A model generated the notes under the pieces. The model saw nothing but the letters and a program-made list of their open reading frames with translations. It ran no database searches and was not told where the DNA came from. A DNA stretch of 64,000 bases from Hydractinia symbiolongicarpus (Eukaryota > Cnidaria > Hydrozoa > Anthoathecata > Hydractiniidae), in assembly GCF_029227915.1 (NCBI RefSeq), contig NC_079887.1:4030001-4094000 (forward strand), given 5' to 3'. Shown piece by piece: positions 1 to 9,733 of this stretch (its first letter is position 1; every line of letters begins with the position of its first letter). The translations under genes were made by a program, and so were the position numbers.

Positions 1-92
1 TAGTTTTTAAAAATGTTTTCATTTTTGATGAGACGCTGAATAAAAGGAGTTTAATCGCCGGCAAACGAAAACCCGCCATTTCCCGTAAACCC

Positions 93-105
93 CGGACTCG
101 GTCCG
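93..105. other. Representative G/C-rich dyad, A-T form (CGGAC-TCG-GTCCG)
   Basis: CGGAC (93-97) and GTCCG (101-105) are perfect reverse complements around a 3-base centre. This form is typical of a-type monomers. In b-, c- and U-type monomers the matching position carries CGGGC with GCCCG (for example 296-308), which is also a perfect dyad. The common intermediate CGGAC with GCCCG has one A.C mismatch on the plus strand, equivalent to a G.U pair in a minus-strand transcript. Some variants (CTTCTCCCG, CTTGACCCG) break it, so conservation is partial. Confidence 0.6.
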
Positions 106-193
106 TATAGTCAAAAGTATACAAAGAAAGCAACCAGGGAGTAAACTCATTTCCCGAACGATTTTTTAAATTATTTTTTCACCACTAAAACGC

Positions 194-1614
194 ATGAGAC
201 TTGTAGTTTTCAGAAATGTTTTCATTTTTGATGAGACGCTTAATAAAAGTGGTTTAATCGCCGGCAAACGAAAACCCGCGATTTCCCGTAAATCCCGGGC
301 TTGGCCCGTATAGTCGAATGTTTACAAAGAAAGTACCCAGGGAGTAAACTCATTTCCCGAACGAATTTTTAAATTATTTTTTCACCACTAAAACGCATGA
401 GACTTGTATTTTTCAAAAGTATTTTTATTTTTGATGAGACGCTGAATTAAAGAAGTTTAATTGCCGGCAAACAAAAACCCGCGATTTCCCGTAAATCCCG
501 GGCTTGGCCCGTACAGTAGAATATATATAAAGAAAGTACCCAGGGAGTAAACTGATTTCAAGAACGATTTTTCAAATTATTTTTGCACCACTAGAACGAA
601 TGAGACTTTTAGTTTTTAAAAATGATTTCATTTTTGATGAGACGCTGAATAAAAGAAGTTTAAACGCCGGCAAACGAAAACCTGCGATTTCCCGTAAATC
701 TTGGACTCGGCCCGTATAGTCAAAAGTATACAAAGAAAGTACCCAGGGAGTAAACTGATTTCCCGAACGATTTTTTAAGTTATTTTTTCACCACTAAAAC
801 GCATGAGACTTGTAGTTTTCATAAATGTTTTCATTTTTGATGAGACGCTGAATAAAAAAAGTCTAATCGCCGGCAAATGAAAACCCGCGACTTCCCGTAA
901 ATCCCGGACTCGGCCCGTATAGTCAAAAGTATACAAAGAAAGTACCCAGGGAGTAAACTCATTTCCAAAACGATTTTTTAAAGTATCTTTTCACCACTAA
1001 AACGCATGAGACTTGTAGTTTTTAAAAATGTTTTCATTTTTAATGAGACGCTTAATGAAAGAGGTTTAATCGCCGGCAAACGAAAACCCGCCATTTCCCG
1101 TAAATCTCGGGATTGGCCCGTATGGTCGAATGTATACAAAGAAAGTACCCTGTGAGTAAAATCATTTCCAGAACGATTTTTTAAATTATCTTTTCACCAC
1201 TAAAACGCATGAGACTTGTAGTTTTTAAAAATGTATTCATTTTCGATGAGACGCTGAATAAAAGAAGTTTAGTCGGCGGCAAACAAAAACCTGCGATTTC
1301 CCGTAAATCCCGGACTCGGCCCGTATAGTCAAAAGTATACAAACAAAGTACCCAGGGAGTAAACTCATTTCCCGAACGATTTTTTATATTATTATTTCAT
1401 CCCTAAAGCTCATGAGACTTGTAGTTTTTAAAAATGTTTTCATTTTTGATGAGAAGCTGAATAAAAGGAGTTTAATCGCCGGCAAACGAAAACCTGCCAT
1501 TTCCCGTAAACCCCGGACTCGGTCCGTATAGTCAAAAGTATACAAAGAAAGTAACCAGGGAGTAAACTCATTTCCCGAACGATTTTTTAAATTATTTTTT
1601 CACCACTGAAACGC
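194..1614 (+). repeat. Seven consecutive monomer types b-c-d-e-f-g-a (reference set for the left part)
   Basis: Seven consecutive monomers define the types used here. b (194-396): TTTTCAGAAATG, CTTAATAAAAGTGG, TCGAATGTTTAC. c (397-599): TATTTTTCAAAAGT, GAATTAAAG, ATTGCCGGC, CAGTAGAATATATA, tail GCACCACTAGAACGAAT. d (600-802): ATGAGACTTTTAG, AATGATTTC, CCTGCGA, TCTTGGACTCGG. e (803-1005): AATAAAAAAAGTCTAA, AAATGAAAA, GCGACTTCCC. f (1006-1208): CATTTTTAATGAG, TTAATGAAAGAGG, GGGATTGGCCCGTATGG, ACCCTGTGAG. g (1209-1411): AATGTATTC, AAACAAAAACC, tail ATTATTTCATCCCTAAAG. a (1412-1614; also 1-193): TAAAAGGAG, CCCCGGACTCGGTCCG, AAGTAACCAGG. The same order recurs at 1412 onward with period about 1,420 bp. 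Confidence 0.85.
305..318 (-). other. CENP-B-box-like motif with a spacer one base short (representative)
   Basis: On the minus strand, monomers with TAGTCGAATG read TTCG-ACT-A-TA-CGGG. The known CENP-B box core is TTCG, four bases, A, two bases, CGGG; here the first spacer has three bases. All nine core bases are otherwise present. The motif occurs in many but not all monomers (b, R, S, V and related types; absent where TAGTCAAAAG replaces it). A mammalian-type CENP-B protein would probably not bind well with altered spacing, and the host is unknown, so this may be coincidence. Confidence 0.3.
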
Positions 1615-3846
1615 ATGAGACTTGTAGTTTTCAGAAATGTTTTCATTTTTGATGAGACGCTTAATAAAAGTGGTTTAATCGCCGGCAAACGAAAACCCGC
1701 GATTTCCCGTAAATCCCGGGCTTGGCCCGTATAGGCGAATGTTTACAAAGAAAGTACCCAGGGAGTAAACTCATTTCCCGAACGAATTTTTAAATTATTT
1801 TTTCACCACTAAAACGCATGAGACTTGTATTTTTCAAAAGTGTTTTCATTTTTGATGAGACGCTGAATTAAAGAAGTTTAATTGCCGGCAAACAAAAACC
1901 CGCGATTTCCCGTAAATCCCGGCTTGGCCCGTACAGTAGAATATATATAAAGAAAGTACCCAGGGAGTAAACTGATTTCCCGAACGATTTTTTAAATTAT
2001 TTTTGCACCACTAGAACGAATGAGACTTTTAGTTTTCAAAAATGATTTCATTTTTGATGAGACGCTGCATAAAAGAAGTTTAAACGCCGGCAAACGAAAA
2101 CCTGCGATTTCCCGTAAATCTTGGACTCGGCCCGTATAGTCAAAAGTATACAAAGAAAGTACCCAGGGTGTAAACTGATTTCCCGAACGATTTTTTAAGT
2201 TATTTTTTCACCACTAAAACGCATGAGACTTGTAGTTTTCAAAAGTGTTTTCATTTTTGATGAGACGCTGAATAAAAGAAGTTTTATCGCCGGCAAACGA
2301 AAACCCGCGATTTACCGTAAATCCCGGGCTTGGCCCGTATAGTTGAATGTATATAAAGAAAGTACCCAGGGAGTAAACTCATTTCCAAAACGATTTTTTA
2401 AAGTATCTTTTCACCACTAAAACGCATGAGACTTGTAGTTTTTAAAAATGTTTTCATTTTTAATGAGACGCTTAATGAAAGAGGTTTAATCGCCGGCAAA
2501 CGAAAACCCGCCATTTCCCGTAAATCTCGGGATTGGCCCGTATGGTCGAATGTATACAAAGAAAGTACCCTGTGAGTAAAATCATTTCCAGAACGATTTT
2601 TTAAATTATCTTTTCACCACTAAAACGCATGAGACTTGTAGTTTTCAAAAATGTATTCATTTTCGATGAGACGCTGAATAAAAGAAGTTTAGTCGCCGGC
2701 AAACAAAAACCTGCGATTTCCCGTAAATACCGGACTCGGCCCGTATAGTCAAAAGTATACAAACAAAGTACCCAGGGAGTAAACTCATTTCCCGAACGAT
2801 TTTTTATATTATTATTTCATCCCTAAAACGCATGAGACTTGTATTTTTCAAAAGTGTTTTTATTTTTGATGAGACGCTGAATTAAAGAAGTTTAATTGCC
2901 GGCAAACAAAAACCCGCGATTTCCCGTAAATCCCGGGCTTGGCCCGTACAGTAGAATATATATAAAGAAAGTACCCAGGGAGTAAACTGATTTCAAGAAC
3001 GATTTTTCAAATTATTTTTGCACCACTAGAACGAATGAGACTTTTAGTTTTCAAAAATGATTTCATTTTTGATGAGACGCTGAATAAAAGAAGTTTAAAC
3101 GCCGGCAAACGAAAACCTGCGATTTCCCGTAAATCTTGGACTCGGCCCGTATAGTCAAAAGTATACAAAGAAAGTACCCAGGGAGTAAACTGATTTCCCG
3201 AACGATTTTTTAAGTTATTTTTTCACCACTAAAACGCATGAGACTTGTAGTTTTCATAAATGTTTTCATTTTTGATGAGACGCTGAATAAAAAAAGTCTA
3301 ATCGCCGGCAAATGAAAACCCGCGACTTCCCGTAAATCCCGGACTCGGCCCGTATAGTCAAAAGTATACAAAGAAAGTACCCAGGGAGTAAACTCATTTC
3401 CAAAACGATTTTTTAAAGTATCTTTTCACCACTAAAACGCATGAGACTTGTAGTTTTTAAAAATGTTTTCATTTTTAATGAGACGCTTAATGAAAGAGGT
3501 TTAATCGCCGGCAAACGAAAACCCGCCATTTCCCGTAAATCTCGGGATTGGCCCGTATGGTCGAATGTATACAAAGAAAGTACCCTGTGAGTAAAATCAT
3601 TTCCAAAACGATATATTAAATTTTCTTTTCACCACTAAAACGCATGAGAATTGTAGTTTTCAAAAATGTTTTCATTTTTGATGAGACGCTGATTAAAAGA
3701 AGTTTAATCGCCAGCAAACGAAAACCCGCCATTTCCCGTAAACCCGGGACTCGGCCCGTATAGTCAAAAGTATACAAAGAAAGTACCCAGGGAGTAAACT
3801 TATTTCCCGAACGATTTTTTATGTTATTTTTTCACCACTAAAACGC

Positions 3847-4049
3847 ATGAGACTTGTAGTTTTCAAAAATGTTTTCATTTTTGATGAGACGCTGAATAAA
3901 AGGTGTTTAATCGCCGGCAAACGAAAACCCGCCATTTCCCGTAAACCCCGGACTCGGTCCGTATAGTCAAAAGTATACAAAGAAAGTAACCAGGGAGTAA
4001 ACTCATTTTCCGAACGATTTTTTAAATTATTTTTTCACCACTAAAACGC
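3847..4049 (+). repeat. Representative satellite monomer (203 bp)
   Basis: A complete ordinary monomer, counted from the A of the ATGAGAC landmark to the base before the next one. Hand count: 76 G+C of 203 (37%), 41 C, 35 G and 12 CpG, so CpG is enriched about 1.7-fold over expectation for that composition. Because 203 = 3 x 67 + 2, any reading frame shifts at each monomer boundary, which argues against a repetitive protein gene. The phase chosen is arbitrary; the true repeat boundary is undefined in a tandem array. Confidence 0.95.
3863..3884. other. Representative A/T-rich dyad symmetry (9-bp arms, 4-base loop)
   Basis: Arms TCAAAAATG (3863-3871) and CATTTTTGA (3876-3884) are perfect reverse complements separated by TTTT. 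Versions of this dyad occur in essentially every monomer, about 20 bases after the landmark. Most variants keep pairing or leave a wobble: f-type monomers have TTAAAAATG with CATTTTTAA (1022-1043), while the G variants CAGAAATG and CAAAAGTG leave a G.T pair. Loop variants are ATTT, GTTT and TATT. It could form a cruciform or an RNA hairpin. Short dyads are known to be enriched in several centromeric satellites, but a function here is inference. Confidence 0.75.
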
Positions 4050-5876
4050 ATGAGACTTGTAGTTTTCAGAAATGTTTTCATTTTTGATGAGACGCTTAAT
4101 AAAAGTGGTTTAATCGCCGGCAAACGAAAACCCGCGATTTCCCGTAAATCCCGGGCTTGGTCCGTATAGTCGAATGTTTACAAAGAAAGTACCCAGGGAG
4201 TAAACTCATTTCCCGAACGATTTTTTAAATTATTTTTTCACCACTACAATTCATGAGACTTGTATTTTTCAAAAGTGTTTTCATTTTTGATGAGACGCTG
4301 AATAAAAGGAGTTTAATCGCCGGCAAACGAAAACCCGCCATTTCCCGTAAACCCCGGACTCGGTCCGTATAGTCAAAAGTATACAAAGAGAGTAACCAGG
4401 GAGTAAACTCATTTCCCGAACGATTTGTTAAATTATTTTTTCACCACTAAAACGCATGAGACTTGTAGTTTTCAGAAATGTTTTCATTTTTGATGAGACG
4501 CTTAATAAAAGTGGTTTAATCGCCGGCAAACGAAAACCCGCGATTTTCCGTAAATCCCGGGCTTGGCCCGTATAGTTGAATGTTTACAAAGAAAGTACCC
4601 AGGGAGTAAACTCATTTCCCGAACGATTTTTTAAATTATTTTTTCACCACCAAAACGCATGAGACTTGTATTTTTCAAAAGTGTTTTCATTTTTGATGAG
4701 ACGCTGAATTAAAGAAGTTTAATTGCCGGCAAACGAAAACCCGCGATTTCCCGTAAATCCCGGGCTTGGCCCGTATAGTCAAAAGTATACGAAGAAAGTA
4801 CCCAGGGAGTAAATTCATTTCCCGAACGATTTTTTAAATTATTTTTTCACCACTAAAACGCATGAGACTTGTAGGTTTCAAAAATGTTTTCATTTTTGAT
4901 CCGACGCTGAATAAAAGAAGTTTAATCGCCGGAAAACGAAAACTCGCGATTTCATGTAAATCCCGGACTTGGCCGGTATAGTCAAAAGTATACAAAGAAA
5001 GTACCCAGGGAGTAAACCGATTTCCCGAACGATTTTTTAAATTATTTTTTCACCACTAAAACGCATGAGACTTGTAGTTTTTAAAAATGTTTTCATTTTT
5101 AATGAGACGCTTAATGAAAGAGGTTTAATCGCCGGCATAGGAAAACCTGCGGTTTCCCGTAAATCCCGGACTTGGCCCGTATAGTCAAAAGTATACAAAG
5201 AAAGTACCCAGGGAGTAAACTCATTTCCCAAACGATTTTTTAAAGTATCTTTTCACCACTAAAACGCATGAGACTTGTAGTTTTTAAAAATGTATTCATT
5301 TTTAATGAGACGCTTAATAAAAGAGGTTTAATCGCCGGCAAACGAAAACCCGCCATTTCCCGTAAATCCCGGGATTGGCCCGTATGGTCGAATGTATACA
5401 AAGAAAGTACCCTGTGAGTAAACTCATTTCCAGAACGATTTTTTAAATTATCTTTTCACCACTAAAACGCATGAGACTTGTAGTTTTCAAAAATGTTTTC
5501 ATTTTTGATGAGACGCTGAATAAAAGAAGTTTAATCGCCGGCAAACAAAAACCTGCGATTTCCCGTAAATCCCGGACTCGGCCCATATAGTCAAAAGTAT
5601 ACAAACAAAGTACCCAGGGATTAAACTCATTTCCCGAACGATTTTTTATGTTATTATTTCATCCCTAAGGCCCATGAGACTTGTAGTTTTTAAAAATGTT
5701 TTCATTTTTGATGAGACGCTGAATAAAAGTAGTTTAATCGCCGGCAAACGAAAACCCGCCATTTCCCGTAAACCCCGGACACGGTCCGTATAGTCGAAAG
5801 TATACAAAGAAAGTAGCCAGGGAGTAAACTCATTTCCCGAACGATTTTTTAAATTATTTTTTCGCCACTAAAACGC

Positions 5877-7500
5877 ATAAGACTTGTAGTTTTCAAAAAT
5901 GTTTTCATTTTTGATGAGACGCTGAATAAAAGAAGTTTAATCGCCGGCAAATGAAAACCTGCGACTTCCCGTAAATCCCGGACTCGGCCCGTATAGTCAA
6001 AAGTATACAAAGAAAGTACCCAGGGAGTAAACTGATTTCCCGAACGATTTTTTAAATTATTTTTTCACCACTAAAACGCATGAGACTTGTAGTTTTTAAA
6101 AATGTTTTCATTTTTGATGAGACGCTTAATAAAAGTGGTTTAATCGCCGGCAAACGAAAACCCGCGATTTCCCGTAAACCCCGGACTCGGTCCGTATAGT
6201 CAAAAGTATACAAAGAAAGTAGCCAGGGAGTAAACTCATTTCCCGAACGATTTTTTAAATTATTTTTTCACCACTAAAACGCATGAGACTTGTATTTTTT
6301 AAAAGTGTTTTCAATTTTGATGAGACGCTGAATTAAAAAAGTTCAATTGCCGGCAAACGAAAACCCGCGATTTCCCGTAAATCCCGGGCTTGGCCCGTAC
6401 AGTAGAATGTATATAAAGAAAGTACCCAGGGAGTAAACTGATTTCCCGAACGATTTTTCAAATTATTTTTGCACCACTAGAACGAATGAGACTTGTAGTT
6501 TTTAAAAATATTTTCATTTTTAATGAGACGCTTAATGAAAGAGGTTTAATCGCCGGCAAACGAAAACCCGCCATTTCCCGTAAATCCCGGGATTGGCCCG
6601 TATGGTCGAATGTATACAAAGAAAGTACCCTGTGAGTAAACTCATTTCCAGAACAATTTTTTAAATTATCTTTTCACCACTAAAACGCATGAGACTTGTA
6701 GTTTTCAAAAATGTATTCATTTTTGATGAGACGCTGAATAAAAGAAGTTTAATCGCCGGCAAATGAAAACCTGCGACTTCCCGTAAATCCCGGACTCGGC
6801 CCGTATAGTCAAAAGTATACAAAGAAAGTACCCAGGGAGTAAACTCATTTCCCGAACGATTTTTTAAATTATTTTTTCACCACTAAAACGCATGAGACTT
6901 GTAGTTTTTAAAAATGTTTTCATTTTTGATGAGACGCTTAATAAAAGTGGTTTAATCGCCGGCAAACGAAAACCCGCGATTTCCCGTAAACCCCGGACTC
7001 GGTCCGTATAGTCAAAAGTATACAAAGAAAGTAGCCAGGGAGTAAACTCATTTCCCGAACGATTTTTTAAATTATTTTTTCACCACTAAAACGCATGAGA
7101 CTTGTATTTTTTAAAAGTGTTTTCAATTTTGATGAGACGCTGAATTAAAAAAGTTCAATTGCCGGCAAACGAAAACCCGCGATTTCCCGTAAATCCCGGG
7201 CTTGGCCCGTACAGTAGAATGTATATAAAGAAAGTACCCAGGGAGTAAACTGATTTCCCGAACGATTTTTCAAATTATTTTTGCACCACTAGAACGAATG
7301 AGACTTGTAGTTTTTAAAAATATTTTCATTTTTAATGAGACGCTTAATGAAAGAGGTTTAATCGCCGGCAAACGAAAACCCGCCATTTCCCGTAAATCCC
7401 GGGATTGGCCCGTATGGTCGAATGTATACAAAGAAAGTACCCTGTGAGTAAACTCATTTCCAGAACGATTTTTTAAATTATCTTTTCACCACTAAAACGC
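5877..7500 (+). repeat. HOR block: 4-mer (812 bp) in two tandem copies
   Basis: Monomers at 5877, 6080, 6283 and 6486 are repeated in order at 6689, 6892, 7095 and 7298, an offset of exactly 812 bp (4 x 203). Shared private variants include AAATGAAAACCTGCGACTT, TTAATAAAAGTGG joined to CCCCGGACTCGGTCCG with AAGTAGCCAGG, GTTTTCAATTTTG, and AAAAATATTTTC. The first monomer of copy 1 has ATAAGAC where copy 2 has ATGAGAC, so the first monomer is the least similar pair. Confidence 0.9.
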
Positions 7501-9733
7501 ATGAGACTTGTAGTTTTCAAAAATGTATTCATTTTTGATGAGACGCTGAATAAAAGAAGTTTAGTCGCCGGCAAACAAAAACCTGCGATTTGCCGTAAAT
7601 CCCGGACTCGGCCCGTATAGTCAAAAGTATACAAACAAAGTACCCAGGGAGTAAACTCATTTCCCGAACGATTTTTTATATTATTATTTCATCCCTAAAG
7701 CCCATCAGACTTGTAGTTTTTAAAAATGTTTTCATTTTTGATGAGACGCTGAATAAAAGGAGTTTAATCGCCGGCAAACGAAAACCCGCCATTTCCCGTA
7801 AACCCCGGACTCGGTCCGTATAGTCAAAAGTATACAAAGAAAGTAACCAGGGAGTAAACTCATTTCCCGAACGATTTTTTAAATTATTTTTTCACCACTA
7901 AAACGCATGAGACTTGTAGTTTTCAAAAATGTTTTCATTTTTGATGAGACGCTGAATAAAAAAAGTCTAATCGCCGGCAAATGAAAACCCGCGACTTCCC
8001 GTAAATCCCGGACTCGGCCCGTATAGTCAAAAGTATACAAAGAAGGTACCCAGGGAGTAAACTCATTTCCCGAACGATTTTTTATATTATTATTTCATCC
8101 CTAAAGCCCATGAGACTTGTAGTTTTTAAAAATGTTTTCATTTTTGATGAGACGCTGAATAAAAGGAGTTTAATCGCCGGCAAACGAAAACCCGCCATTT
8201 CCCGTAAACCCCGGACTCGGTCCGTATAGTCAAAAGTATACAAAGAAAGTAACCAGGGAGTAAACTCATTTCCCGAACGATTTTTTAAATTATTTTTTCA
8301 CCACTAAAACGCATGAGACTTGTAGTTTTCATAAATGTTTTCATTTTTGATGAGACGCTGAATAAAAAAAGTCTAATCGCCGGCAAATGAAAACCCGCGA
8401 CTTCCCGTAAATCCCGGACTCGGCCCGTATAGTCAAAAGTATACAAAGAAGGTACCCAGGGAGTAAACTCATTTCCCGAACGATTTTTTATATTATTATT
8501 TCATCCCTAAAGCCCATGAGACTTGTAGTTTTTAAAAATATTTTCATTTTTGATGAGACGCTGAATAAAAGGAGTTTAATCGCCGGCAAACGAAAACCCG
8601 CCATTTCCCGTAAACCCCGGACTCGGTCCGTATAGTCAAAAGTATACAAAGAAAGTAACCAGGGAGTAAACTCATTTCCCGAACGATTTTTTAAATTATT
8701 TTTTCACCACTAAAACGCATGAGACTTGTAGTTTTCATAAATGTTTTCATTTTTGATGAGACGCTGAATAAAAAAAGTCTAATCGCCGGCAAATGAAAAC
8801 CCGCGACTTCCCGTAAATCCCGGACTCGGCTCGTATAGTCAAAAGTATACAAAGAAGGTACCCAGGGAGTAAACTCATTTTCCGAACGATTTTTTAAATT
8901 ATTTTTTCACCACTAAAACGCATGAGACTTGTAGTTTTCAGAAATGTTTTCATTTTTGATGAGACGCTTAATAAAAGTGGTTTAATCGCCGGCAAACGAA
9001 AACCCGCGATTTCCCGTAAATCCCGGGCTTGGCCCGTATGGTCGAATGTATACAAAGAAAGTACCCTGTGAGTAAACTCATTTCCAGAACGATTTTTTAA
9101 ATTATCTTTTCACCACTAAAACGCATGAGACTTGTAGTTTTCAAAAATGTATTCATTTTTGATGAGACGCTGAATAAAAGAAGTTTAGTCGCCGGCAAAC
9201 AAAAACCTGCGATTTGCCGTAAATCCCGGACTCGGCCCGTATAGTCAAAAGTATACAAACAAGGTACCCAGGGAGTAAACTCATTTCCCGAACGATTTTT
9301 TATATTATTATTTCATCCCTAAAGCCCATCAGACTTGTAGTTTTTAAAAATGTTTTCATTTTTGATGAGACGCTGAATAAAAGGAGTTTAATCGCCGGCA
9401 AACGAAAACCCGCCATTTCCCGTAAACCCCGGACTCGGTCCGTATAGTCAAAAGTATACAAAGAAAGTAACCAGGGAGTAAACTCATTTCCCGAACGATT
9501 TTTTAAATTATTTTTTCACCACTAAAACGCATGAGACTTGTAGTTTTCAAAAATGTTTTCATTTTTGATGAGACGCTGAATAAAAAAAGTCTAATCGCCG
9601 GCAAATGAAAACCCGCGACTTCCCGTAAATCCCGGACTCGGCCCGTATAGTCAAAAGTATACAAAGAAGGTACCCAGGGAGTAAACTCATTTCCCGAACG
9701 ATTTTTTATATTATTATTTCATCCCTAAAGCCC
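7501..9733 (+). repeat. HOR block: alternating a-e dimer (406 bp)
   Basis: After a g monomer (7501), a-type monomers (7704, 8110, 8516) alternate with e-type monomers (7907, 8313, 8719), giving three tandem 406-bp dimers. A b/f-like chimera (8922) and a g monomer then precede another a-e dimer near 9329-9733. The g-a-e string at 7501-8109 recurs about 1,625 bp downstream with the same private variants (GATTTGCCG in g and ATCAGAC instead of ATGAGAC at the start of a). This is the shortest HOR period in the window. Confidence 0.9.

Larger units (their letters stand above)
1..3643 (+). repeat. HOR block 1: a-g order, 12-mer of 2,435 bp
   Basis: Monomer order is a b c d e f g | a b c d e' f g | c d e f. 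The c monomer at 397 is followed 2,435 bp later (2832) by another c with the same downstream order, which defines a 12-monomer period; inside it the a-g order repeats with period about 1,420 bp. The second c (1818) has a 1-base deletion in CCCGGCTTGG. The last monomer of the block ends in an unusual ACGATATATTAAATTTTC tail (3608-3625) not seen in its copy near 13350. The first base of the window is inside a monomer, so the block continues to the left. Confidence 0.9.
3644..5876 (+). repeat. Irregular satellite segment
   Basis: Eleven monomers whose order is not repeated as a unit: 3644 (ATGAGAATTG, GATTAAAAG, CCAGCAAAC), 3847 a-like, 4050 b, 4253 c/a chimera, 4456 b, 4659 c, 4862 T-like (GTAGGTTTC, GATCCGACGC, AACTCGCGA), 5065 f-like with GGCATAGG, 5268 f-like, 5471 g-like, 5674 a-like. 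The T-like monomer at 4862 is an isolated member of a type that is otherwise abundant only between 26 and 47 kb. Monomer-to-monomer spacing stays at 203 bp throughout. Confidence 0.9.

Noticed and set aside
510-525. TATA-like ATATATATAAAG in c-type monomers as promoters
   Set aside because: It is a variant of the GTATACAAAG segment found in every monomer, with no downstream gene or initiator. Satellite transcription is possible but not shown by the sequence.
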